Shown here piece after piece: positions 12,333 through 23,890 of a stretch of 64,000 nt of DNA (within the stretch, counting starts at the first letter, position 1; each line of letters opens with the position of its first letter). Source of the DNA: Phorcus lineatus (Eukaryota; Mollusca; Gastropoda; Trochida; Trochidae); the NCBI GenBank assembly GCA_921293015.1, contig OV121090.1, positions 22,768,304-22,832,303 of the forward strand, read 5' to 3'. The translations under genes were made by a program, and so were the position numbers. Under the pieces are notes generated by a model, which was not told the origin of the DNA, searched no databases, and worked only from the letters and a program-made list of their open reading frames with translations.

Positions 12333-15300
12333 CGAAAAAACATCTTAAAGCAGATGATTTCTACCAGGTGTTTTGACGAGGGACATTGATAACAGAATCC
12401 TTTGATAAAGATATAGACTCACGGTAATTACATATCAACACTAAGCACATGGCATGTACATAATTATTGATAAGAAGATCTCTCTTGCTATCAATACTAT
12501 TATTACCTTATATACTAAGTAGATTACACTCTGTTCCATAAGCTAAAAGCAATAACGTCCCAGCAAAAAACCTTATACAATATTACCGTGTTTACGTCAC
12601 AGCACTTGATTTATGTCAAATACTACATTTGTCATAGAAACAAATCAAAAATGCTTGTTGGCATTGATTTGTCAATTTTGATATCAGTGAGTATCATCTT
12701 GATATCAATTCACTGTGAAATACGAGTATAGGTCAACGCTCCTCAATTAAACATTATTCATCAACATGTTAAAACATTGTTTCTCAAAATGGTCATCAAA
12801 TACACATGAAAAGATAAATTCATGTTAACTTCTCTAAGTAGTTTTTGGCATGTATCTTTCATTTTGATTGCAAAAAGAATATATATAACTGTGCTGCAAG
12901 GTTCCATTCAAATATTTGACAATTCATCCTAAAATATTGTTTTAGTAAGATCAGTTAAAATGCAAAGACCTATGATAGAAAACAAAACTTCTATCTTGGT
13001 ATTTATTGAAAGTTACAGACCATGTGCAAGCAAATACAAAGCTGTTATCTTGGTATTTGTTGAAAAATACAGACCATGCATGTGCAGGCAATGCGTAAAA
13101 ATTGACGAAAAGCATTTTAGTGTTCGCTAAGTTCCACACCCACTCTTGTAAAAGCCCCCTTGTAGCTTTCCATTTTTAATGAGTGAACACTGTACATTAA
13201 ACAAACATCACCCTGATATCAAAATGCTGTCAGAAATGGATGGCAAAACAAAATTACATCCTTCTTAAAAAGAGTCCCTTCAAAATGGAAATCCTCTTCA
13301 TGTAGCGCTCGATTATTTTGTGCCCAGGGCGTTTGATAAGTTGATTTATTTGGTCAATATTGAAGGTTCCGTAGCTCAACGATTGCCTTCATTTTCATGT
13401 TAACAAGTGAATGTGATGAAATTTTCACATCCTTAATGCTATAACTAAATGCTAACACATGGATTACACTGTAAAAGGTTGAGATGGTTTGTCAACCATC
13501 GGTGTGAGTAATATCATGATAATGAGAAAATACACATTTCAAGACATGAGCAATCAAGGCTGTGGATGATCTTTATAAAAGATTACTATACAGCTATATT
13601 CTTTTATCAGAAGTGAATGAGCTCAATGTTGCAAGAGGTATTAAAAAAAGGAAAATCTTTGATACTGCTTTAGTGAGAGTAGTCATCTTGTTTACAATGA
13701 ATGTTCAAATGTTAGAATTTTCTGAAAGGAATTCAATTTTCAAATAAAGTTTTTAACAGAACATCTGAACTCTTTACTCAAGAAATACTATTCTGTGCGA
13801 ATGATAACCATTTGTTGAATCATAGGATACTATAGCTACTAGCAAAGCGCAATATCTTTGTTATGAATATGAAAGGTGTGAAACCAAGTTTCAAAACATA
13901 TAAAGGCATTTTAAAGGATGTTCTTGACATTGACAGCTTTATTGCAAGAAAAATGAATTCTTTTGTAGGAAAATGAAACATTCTTGTGAATGCCTTCAGA
14001 TCAATGTTCCTTGTGTAATACTTATGTTTATCTCATGATACTTTTCCAAAATTTTGGTTTTCAACTTGCATGTTATTTCCATTCTTTATACTGTCATGCC
14101 ATGATATTTTGTTACTGTGCGAAGAATTATTGATGGTATCCAGTTCAAGTGAATAAAAAAAATAAAAAATAAAACATTCTTTGATACCTCAGATTGGGTC
14201 TGTTCATAAAATTGCATTTTTTTTTTTTTATTTTTTTTTTTTTATTACAGAAATCCCTGTTACATGAAGGGGCTTCTACCCAGGGTAGTAAGAGCTCCAG
14301 TGTATTGATTGAAGGTGGAACAGATTTCTGTAAGTTTTGTCAAATATTGTTACACAAGACAAGCATATCACATTCGCACACACATTCACACACTCTGTAT
14401 ACATGAGTTAAAAGGGGCTCAATAAGGCTCATAATAAACAAGACTGAGATAAGAAAATCAATTATATAGGGTCTGGTATGCAAGAAGAAATACTCGAGAA
14501 AGATTACTTTAAATCTACAACATCATGGTATAACATCCACTTTGTAAAGAACTTATCTTCTTTGCTTTTACTAAAAGCAATATTTTTTTCAATGATGTAC
14601 CTGTTGTGCAGATAATGTCTGAAGTGATTAAAATCAAGAGTAGTTTTTAAAACCTTACATTTATATACGAAAAATTTTGCTAACAATAACAGCAAATCAA
14701 ACACATCATCAGTGAATATATTCTTTCTCAATCCAAACACAATGAGCTGCAAGTCAAAGTTCATATTATGAACATGTGGGCATTTATCATTTAATAATTC
14801 AAGAAAAAGTTTCCAGAAGGCTTGTACATGTATACAATCCCAAAGAAGATGTGTTATCTGTTATGTGTTATGTGTTATTGATTGCAATAAAATTGCATAT
14901 AAATGTATATTATAAATCCTTAATTAAAGGCTTCTCTATTTCAAAGCATCTGCACCAAAGTCTATTTGAGGCGGGCTCCCATTCAAGAGAGGCATGTATT
15001 TCGCAATAAGGCTTGGAGAGACAGGCGTCTATTTGAAAGCTTATCAAAGAGTAATCTTCAACAGATATCTTCCAAGGGTAAAATAAAACGTGATTGAACC
15101 AAAAATCTTCACTGATCTTTCGAACAACTTTTCTGTATAAAATGAAAATGTAACAATGAAAGGACTCCATGTTAATAAAATCGAAAATGGAGAGACGTTA
15201 ATCACCATGCAAAGAAAGCAGCGATTGTTGAAACTGATTGCGTTTTACTGTGTTTAGGTAAGGCTGGCGTTTATTTCTTCAGAAAGCTCTTTAAAGGGCA

Positions 15301-15584
15301 TCTATTTGCGGCAGACTTTTGTTCGAGACAGGCACCTAATTAAGGATTTTCTATTAAATAACAGATTTGAAATAAAAACAACAATACAAAGACAAATTGG
15401 TTATCACAATAAGGTTTTAGTATTCTACAATTATAAGTCACTACCGTATATATCCTTGAATGGTCAATTAGCAATTATCAATTTCAAACTACGTTTTTTT
15501 TTATTCCAAGTAATGACTTTAATTTTGAACAAAAAAATCATAATGAATTTTTTTTTTTTTAAATAACCAAATAACTCTTGTCAT
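12333..15584. other. AT-rich stretch, nothing coding recognised
   Basis: Includes two copies of TATCTTGGTATTTRTTGAAA..TACAGACCATG (about 12995-13080) and poly-T tracts near 14217-14245 and 15549. The short open frames show no domain or splice support. Confidence 0.5.
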
Positions 15585-15592
15585 ATGTCTAA

Positions 15593-16022
15593 TAAGGGTG
15601 CGCGGTATTACCGGTATATCAGTATATTGCAATACAGAAACAAACCGATACGTATCGGTACGCTCTTTTGAAAATATGTACAATATATCGGAGGTTTCAA
15701 AACAAACAATTTCCGTGTAAAATTACAGAAAAAACGTTACCAAAAAATGAGATTTTACTGAAAGTTGTAACACAAATTGTGAACTGGCAAACTGAAAATA
15801 GCACTGCATGTAAAAGTCCGACAGCAGCCACTGAATAATCTCTCTTTATAACACAATGGGCCAGTTGTGCATTGATCACTGTTTTAATTGTTGTTATTTA
15901 GTCGAGAGAGCATGGAAAACTAGAATATGGAAAGTTCCAATATATTGCAATACATATTGCAATACTCTTTTCTGTATCGCAATATATTGCAATACAGAAA
16001 TGAGGAGCAATACCCATCCTTA
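15593..16022. mobile_element. hAT-type MITE (copy 2), 430 bp
   Basis: Perfect 8-bp duplications ATGTCTAA lie at 15585-15592 and 16023-16030. Termini TAAGGGTGCGCGGTATTACC and, inverted, TAAGGATGGGTATTGCTCC match copy 1 at 6665. It is non-coding. Confidence 0.92.
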
Positions 16023-16030
16023 ATGTCTAA

Positions 16031-16556
16031 AGAGGTTGTCCTAGGGTTATAAAGTAATTTCATATATGTAGGAAGTGCTCTAACGGTATTATTTACCAGC
16101 TTGTTAACATTTTCTTAATTCAAGACAGGCGTTTATACAAAGTGTTTATTCAATAATTTTACTGCACTGTAAATGTTTCAATCAATTCATTAAAGTTGTT
16201 CAGGTCGTACTTTTGTTTCCTGTCTTGCTTTTCAGATCCGCCATTTATACATATATTGCTGAAGTGGAAAAAGAAACAATCATGATTTGCCTTTTCAAAT
16301 TAATGCTGACAAAATTAATTTGAAATACTATAAAAGAAAAATAAATTGACATATTGTTTCAACTTCAGCATTTTTTAAAATTTCTTTTTCTTTTTCTTAA
16401 GCTAATATTACTTAATCTAAAGTATTATAGATAAAATCCCAAGAATAAATTCTTTTATGGAAAGGTTATTCTTGAATTAATTACAGGTTCTTATTTGGTT
16501 TTACTTACATCGATGAAGGTCAAAGAATTGATTATTATAAATATGTGATATATAGT
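16031..16556. other. AT-rich unique sequence
   Basis: No gene or repeat structure recognised. Confidence 0.5.
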
Positions 16557-17310
16557 GATTACACTGCAAAGACGATAGAAAAATAAAGACCAAAGGCAAA
16601 GCTAAGTTAAAAATAAATAGAGAATACTTCACATCAAAATCAGGGAAATTATCTCATGAGATGCTATGAATTGAAATATCATTTGTTATTGAAATCATGT
16701 TTTCATAACAAAAGCAACTTTACAAATACGCTACGTAGTTTCAATTTTGTTTTTCAAATGGTTTCTTTGAAGTCCATAACATAAATATTTTTCATTTGTT
16801 GCCTATTTCTCAATAAAATAATATGAAAAAAAAATTTATTTTATAATATAATGACTCAACAAAACATCTTGTATAAAAGAATATGTGATAGGGAAAACGT
16901 GATCTGAACAGGTTCTGAATTTATTTTGGAGTTGTGTTTGAGTACATTGCTAATTAAAAAAAAACTTTAAAAAAAATTAATAAGAGATAGATCATTTTGA
17001 AGGTTTAATGAAGAGAGTTTGATTGAAATCTTTGACATTCATGTTAAAATTTGCCAAAAAGATAGTGACACCCAAAAACTGGCACTGTGATTACATTGCA
17101 AATACAATAGACAAATAAAGACAAAAGACAAAGTTAGAATATTTCCCAACACAACAGGAGAATTATAATATTAAAAAAAAACTTTTCCAAAAAATATTTA
17201 GAGATAGATAACTTTAGGTCTAATGAAGAGAGTTTGATTGCAATCTTTGAAATTCAGGTAAAAATTCGCCATCTTGGTAGTGACACCCACAAACTTGCAC
17301 TGTTGATAAA
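16557..17310. repeat. Diverged direct duplication
   Basis: GATTACAYTGCAAAKACRATAGAMAAATAAAGAC occurs at 16557 and 17090, and AGAGATAGAT..TTTAATGAAGAGAGTTTGATTG at about 16983 and 17202, followed in both by AATCTTTGA and GATAGTGACACCCA/GTAGTGACACCCA. The first unit carries about 300 bp more than the second. Confidence 0.7.
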
Positions 17311-18603
17311 TTGTAGATCATCAACACAGTATCTATGTTTCAAGTAGGGAATTTGAAATATAACGCAGTAAGATACAATCATTTTTATTATATTGGATGG
17401 AAATGTGAATTTAATAGACTGCAACAGACTTGGGATTTTTAAACCTAGCTCAAAATACCTTTTATATTTTTCATGCAGCTGAAAGTTTCTTTTGAAAGAG
17501 AATATGAAAAACTACTTTTTACTTTTTTCTTGCCTATCAATGGCAAAGATTCTGTTAAAATCTATAAACCAAGAAAAAGATGAAGTATGGCTTCATGATT
17601 GCAAATTGTAGCAAAATCTATATCAAGTGAAGTCATTCAAAAGTTAATGATTCTCTCTTATAGTGCTGGATTATTAGTGCATGCTAAATAAGTGAATTCC
17701 ACTCTTACAGTGTGAATTACAGTCAAAAAACCCATTGACAAAGCCAATTTTCCGACATTTGTCAAACATAGGTTGCTTTGGAATATTTTGAGGTCTGCAG
17801 TTAATTCTGTGTTCAATCTATGATACTTACATCCGACTTCTTTTGAAAGTGGTGTGTTGGTATGGCATTTACATGAAAATTTCAAGATGATATTGTAATG
17901 TTAAAATGTAACCTCAGAGCTCTGTCTTGAGACTTCAGCGTACAACAAGGTCTTGATGATTCAAACTTTACAATATCTGTTATCTGGTTTCCTCTGTGTC
18001 TCTCATAACTCTGAGTCTTATTGATATTTGATGGATGAGGAGTGGAAAATTTAAGAACCCCGACTTTTTAATTAGCTGTTGTTGAGGAGGCTTCACCCTT
18101 TATGTTTGTTTGTTATTTCACCATCCTATGAAATAATAAAAAAGCTGTATTCTTAAAATTTTACAACTCTTTTATAATACAAAATGTGTAGCAGGTTTCA
18201 ACACTAATAGGGCTGGTTAACAGATTCTTACATCATAGTTTTTATCCAGAATAAATTTTCAATATTCTGTTTCAAATTGTTAATTATGAAATCACCAAAA
18301 TATTCCCCCCATGCAAACAACATTTCTTGAGTGTGTAATAACATAGATGCATGTATAAACAGGAATGCCTGCTTCAATTTCATCTATATCAAAATACTTG
18401 AATGAAAATGTCGGATGATTGTACTTTAACTCAAGATTGGCTTACAAGAATGTAAGTGCATCAGAATTTGAAAACTATCTGCACATATAATGAAACCTTC
18501 ATACGTGGGTGCTGGAATATCATAAAAAGCTAAGAATTAACAGTGGTAAGTGTTCAATTCCCATTGCTAACAACTTGTCGTTGTCATAAATTAACCAGAC
18601 AGA
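17311..18603. other. AT-rich non-coding stretch
   Basis: Nothing organised is visible. Confidence 0.5.
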
Positions 18604-18866
18604 AGGCTTGGCAATTCAGCAAGACAAGATGTTAGTTTCGAAACAGTTTGACACAAACAGTATGACAATAAAAGTCAGTTTAGCTTCGAAGCTCCTACTC
18701 TGTGGAATGGTCTTCATGAAGCAATCAAATCAGACACCTCCCTTGACTCATCAAGTGACTTTTAGACCATCTGCGTTTTTCTTATAACCATACAGAAAAA
18801 GCACTTTGAGATTTGTCTAGTTTGTGAATATGGCGCCATAAACATGTTCAAATAATTCTAATTAAC
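18604..18866 (+). pseudogene. 3' relic of a non-LTR retrotransposon ORF2
   Basis: One frame reads KSQFSFEAPTLWNGLHEAIK, then SDTSLDSSSDF and a stop. This is the terminal motif of many non-LTR retrotransposon polyproteins (FS..AP.LWN.LP..I+...SL..FK). Upstream the frame is broken; downstream is a short tail with GGCGCCATAAACATG. It is a dead, 5'-truncated copy; the clade (CR1- or RTE-like) cannot be decided. Confidence 0.6.
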
Positions 18867-19925
18867 AAAATGTAAAGTCATACATACATAGCCAATGCCC
18901 AGGAGCTTAGTATTCCAAGGATTTTCTGGCCAGAGTAAAATTAACAGCTCAAAAGGAAGCTCCAAATTTATTTGGTAAAAAAAATGTTCATGGATATGAC
19001 TGTCAGAGATCAATGTTTGTTAGCGAGCATCAAAAGTGGAAAGTGATTTATAACCAGGTTGAAGCTCACATTGTAGAATGTGCGTCTGCTCAACACTCGG
19101 GAGGCCCAGGATGAATTCAAGTTTGTGTCATACCAAATGACATTAAAAGTTTGTAGTTGTTGCTTTATTGGTTACAACTCAGCGTTAAGGGAACAGAACA
19201 ATGCCGTACTGGCACTTCACTGTGGCTACTGGCTGCAAAAAGCACAGGAATTTCCAATTTACACTGTATTGCGGCCAATAAAGAGTCATCATTCCGTGCT
19301 TACGACCATGTGCTAATTATTCCCTAACTTCCAAGGTTGTCGTCAGCCTTTCTCATTTGAGTGTATTCCTTTGGGTGTTCAAACTTTCAGATTGGTGTCT
19401 GCATTTAGCTGCTGCTTGCCATACAAAATAACAGTTATCAATCCTTAAAGACACCTTTTTACAGATGGACATTGTGCAAATCATAAAACATATCAGGTTT
19501 GACTCATAAAATGCTAAGGGTGATTTCCAAGATGGAACAGAAGATAAAACAGTACTTGTGCCAATATAATTCCAAACTTATTTTACGAATATTTAACTAT
19601 TGTGAGGATGCTTATTTATTTCATATCATTCAAAAAATATTTTGTGTTGACTAAACATCTTTGTGCATCAGGCTTGTGATGTGAATTATTTCTTCAGTTT
19701 GTCTCGTTCGGGTAACAGATCATCACCTGGCCTCAGAATTTTTAGAGCTTTGTAAATAATGATGTCCAGAATTCAACCGATATCAAGATTGAAAACGATA
19801 ATTCTAGGTTGCAGAAAAATTCTTCTTTTCAATTCGAAAAATAACAAAAGTCTTCTTAGAGAACAACATTCGCTGCCAGATGTCCTTTTGATTCAAACTT
19901 ATAACAAGTGTTAGCCACTAACATG
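18867..19925. other. Non-coding stretch
   Basis: No recognised gene. An unremarkable 78-codon open frame at 19080-19316 lacks domain or splice evidence. Confidence 0.45.
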
Positions 19926-19928
19926 GCA

Positions 19929-20332
19929 ATGTCACCCGCCGTTATTGCATGAAAAATGTATTACACAGTGGTCAAAGTGTTGTGGTGACCTTGAAAATGA
20001 GGTCAAGGTCACCAAAGTTAACTGGCGTCTGAGTCTTCCTCCATTGAAAGCTGTCACCAAATATGAACACTCTAGGTGCTGAGCTTCATGAGTTATCGCG
20101 TTAACAAGAATCCAGACGGACATAGTTTCGTGGTGACCTTGAAAATGACGTCAAGGTCACCAAAGTCGACTGGCGTCTGAGTCTTCCTCCATTGAAAGCT
20201 GTCACCAAATATGAACACTCTAGGAGCTAAGCTTCATGAGTAATCGCGTTAACAAGAATCCGTACGTACGTACGGACAGACAGACGCCGCTGAATTCATA
20301 GTCCCCCGTTACGCGTTGCGGCGGGGGACAAT
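19929..20332. mobile_element. TIR repeat of the RTCCCCCGCC type with internal duplication
   Basis: The left end AATGTCACCCGCCG is answered by CGGCGGGGGACAAT at the right. Inside, a 148-bp unit is tandemly duplicated (from 19982 and 20130), followed by GTACGTACGTACGGACAGAC, and a CCCCCGTTACGCGTTGCGGCGGGGG stem closes the right end. A structurally similar repeat lies at 60700-61019. Confidence 0.6.
19983..20162. promoter_or_regulatory. Two inverted pairs of extended nuclear-receptor half-sites
   Basis: TGACCTTGAAAATGAGGTCA..AGGTCA and TGACCTTGAAAATGACGTCA..AGGTCA each hold TGACCTTGA and its reverse complement TCAAGGTCA about 8 bp apart. TCAAGGTCA is the classic monomer site for NR5A/FTZ-F1 and ERR receptors. 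Function here is speculative. Confidence 0.5.
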
Positions 20333-22080
20333 GAGGCATTTCAAATGAATGTGAATATCATAAAAAATGAATAAAAAATCATTACAGAACAGAATGGAAT
20401 AAACTTCCACAAACCAAGGGTAGTGCAGTCGGAAAAGGCTTGAACTAATGGATGGAATATGGTAACCAACCTATACACATTAATGGCAAAAGAAATTACT
20501 TTTAACAATTGACGTCTAATAAATAAACAAAAATTACTTTACCAGGGATGTGAGATACACTATTTACTGTCCATGATTAATTTTCACTAAAAACATAAAT
20601 CCTTGTAGAAGGTTTCACATGATAACCTTTTGTTTATGATTGCATTTTCCCCCAATCAATTAGGTTCATGTTTCTGCTAAATCAATGAACAAAATTACAT
20701 TCAAGAGCCACAACTGTATGTGTACTTCATCTTTTTAAATTTACACTTTATGAAAGTGACTCATACCCATATCTGACGTAAGGAATTCCTTAACGAGAAA
20801 CGTAAATGGACAGATTGTATTACACAATAGGTACAAACTTTATATGCGAAACTGCGGATTTGTCTTCATGGCAAACTCAGAATAGGAGAAAGGTGATCGT
20901 GTAAGCTTATAACATTTGAGACAAATCAAAGTATCCTTTAAAATCTGATCACCAGAAGGAAAATGAGATTAAAGTAGATCGGAGGAAACTCATTCATAGG
21001 TTGCTATAGAAACAAGACATTTTGACTCTTTGATATAAACAATTCATAAAAAATAACCTTTCTGTGGACTAAAAAGATGTTAAATTAGACACACTTTCTG
21101 CTCAATTAGAAAGGGTGTCATGTAGCTACGAACACTTAGCCATCAGTACTTACTCACATTTGTATAGGGAATTGATGACTTCTTGAAAATAAACATTTGT
21201 AGATAGCACTATAGATATATGAAAAATAAAAAGGATCGAGAGGTGATTAAATCTTGTTTCTGATGTCAGATAGGATTTTGGTCACCATAAAAGGTAAAAG
21301 ACCTTTCCTTTATTGACCACGTCTTGAAATGTTTATCTTTTTCTTGGCTACAAAAGATTTGTTCTGTTGCGGGAGAATAAAATCTGTTTTTCCTGTTTTT
21401 AAAGTCAGATATGATCAGACAATTTTCTGCAAATGGAATATGGACAACCAGGACAAAATCTTTAACAGTTTCTATTTCACTTTACTAACGTTTGTTCTGC
21501 TTAAATTATGAATTATCTCAACCAACATGAACTAACAAGCGTGATTGGAAGAAGGTGGCCAAGCTTTAAGACACTGTAGCACTGTAGCAGAAATGATTAA
21601 AGAGATCTCAAGACAAAGACAACATATGAGACCAATTGAAAGACAACAGTTTTACACAATACAAGCATTTCACAACTGAACATGCTATGTGAAGCAAAAC
21701 CCTTAACTCAAATGGTTTCCCGTGGTGTCAACACCAAAATTGCCACATGCATTTTTATACTGATAAATGACACTGTATTCCAAGACAATCGAAATTCATG
21801 TTAGGTAATGAGATGTTTTATCCTCTGAAAAATAAAGATCTTACTGAATCTAAACCAATACCAAATGGGTAATTTGAACACATAAAAAACCCTCTTACCG
21901 TGCCTTTAATACCAACTGTGATTCTACAGTCCCTTAAGAACTCTCACACATATTGTAAAGCAGTTGCATTACTTCATGTAGGCTGTAATCATAAAGCAGA
22001 GTAATTAAGTAAGTTTCCCTGGAATTCCTTCCTATCATTAAAACAACAACAGAGGTGACTTCTACCTTGGAGTATATAAG
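20333..22080. other. AT-rich non-coding stretch
   Basis: No gene recognised; a small inverted repeat (ACACTTTCTGCTCAATTAGA then AAGGGTGT) lies near 21090-21118. Confidence 0.5.
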
Positions 22081-22119
22081 GTTGCATTTTAGAAGTTGCA
22101 TTATTTCTGTATTAAAAAC

Positions 22120-23890
22120 ATTTGCACACTAAGTGCTTGATATCATTACAAGATTCTGTAAGAAAACATCAAACTTAAGTGCCTGATAACCATACCAAAA
22201 TCTATATGAAAACATCGCACTTTAGTCATTGATAACCATACCAGAATCTATATGAAAACATCGCACTTAAGTCCTTGACAACCATACCAGAATCTGAATG
22301 AAAACATCGCACTTAAGTCCTTGATAACCATACCAGAATCTATATGAAAACATCGCACTGAAGTGCTTGATAACAATACCAGAATCTGTATCAAACAGCA
22401 AGCATGAGTGCTTGATAACAATACAAGAATCTGTATCAAACAGCAAGCATAAGTGCTTGATAACAATATAAGAATCGGTATCAAAACAGCAAGCATTAGT
22501 GCTTGATAACAATATAAGAATCGGTATCAAAACAGCAAGCATTAGTGCTTGATAACAATATAAGAATCGGTATCAAAACAGCAAGCATAAGTGCTTGATA
22601 ACAATATAAGAATCGGTATCAAAACATTGCACTGAAGTGCTTGATAACAATACCAAGATCTGTATCAAACAGCAAGCATAAGTGCTTGATAACAATACCA
22701 AGATCTGTATCAAACAGCAAGCATAAGTGCTTGATAACAATACAAGAATCTGTATCAAACAGCAAGCATAAGTGCTTGATAACAATACCAAAATCTGTAT
22801 CAAACAGCAAGCATAAGTGCTTGATAACAATACAAGAATCTGTATCAAACAGCAAGCATGAGTGCTTGATAACAATACCAAGATCTGTATCAAACAGCAA
22901 GCATAAGTGCTTGATAACAATACAAGAATCTGTATCAAACAGCAAGCATAAGTGCTTGATAACAATATAAGAATCGGTATCAAAACATTGCACTGAAGTG
23001 CTTGATAACAATACCAAGATCTGTATCAAACAGCAAGCATAAGTGCTTGATAACAATATAAGAATCTGTATCAAACAGCAAGCATGAGTGCTTGATAACA
23101 ATATAAGAATCGGTATCAAAACATTGCACTGAAGTGCTTGATAACAATACCAAGATCTGTATCAAACAGCAAGCATAAGTGCTTGATAACAATACCAAGA
23201 TCTGTATCAAACAGCAAGCATAAGTGCTTGATAACAATACAAGAATCTGTATCAAACAGCAAGCATGAGTGCTTGATAACAATACCAAGATCTGTATCAA
23301 ACAGCAAGCATAAGTGCTTGATAACAATACAAGAATCTGTATCAAACAGCAAGCATAAGTGCTTGATAACAATATAAGAATCGGTATCAAAACATTGCAC
23401 TGAAGTGCTTGATAACAATACCAAGATCTGTATCAAACAGCAAGCATAAGTGCTTGATAACAATATAAGAATCTGTATCAAACAGCAAGCATGAGTGCTT
23501 GATAACAATATAAGAATCGGTATCAAAACATTGCACTGAAGTGCTTGATAACAATACCAAGATCTGTATCAAACAGCAAGCATAAGTGCTTGATAACAAT
23601 ACAAGAATCTGTATCAAACAGCAAGCATAAGTGCTTGATAACAATATAAGAATCGGTATCAAAACATTGCACTGAAGTACTTGATAACAATACCAAGATC
23701 TGTATCAAACAGCAAGCATAAGTGCTTGATAACAATACAAGAATCTGTATCAAACAGCAAGCATGAGTGCTTGATAACAATATAAGAATCGGTATCAAAA
23801 CATTGCACTGAAGTGCTTGATAACTATACATGATTACTTATCAAAACTTAAACTTAAAAGCTTGATAACAATACAAGAATCTGTATCAAA
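22120..23890. repeat. 45-bp satellite array with higher-order structure
   Basis: The basic unit is AAGTGCTTGATAACAATACC.. AAGATCTGTATCAAACAGCAAGCAT (45 bp). A 46-bp variant with AAAACATTGCACTGAAG recurs at about 22621, 22983, 23119, 23389, 23525, 23661 and 23797. Spacings of 136 and 270 bp give a higher-order unit of about 406 bp. Units at the left edge (22140-22380) and the last at 23820-23890 are diverged; the centre is homogeneous. Because 45 is a multiple of 3, several frames stay open for 80-166 codons. These are not genes. Confidence 0.97.

Noticed and set aside
22573..23831. Open frames of 80-166 codons encoding repeats such as CLIQILVLLSSTYAC
   Set aside because: They follow from a 45-bp unit being divisible by three with no stop in several frames; overlapping frames on both strands stay open equally, so there is no coding signal.
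22120..23890. CRISPR-like array
   Set aside because: The repeats are contiguous with no unique spacers, and the host is a metazoan.
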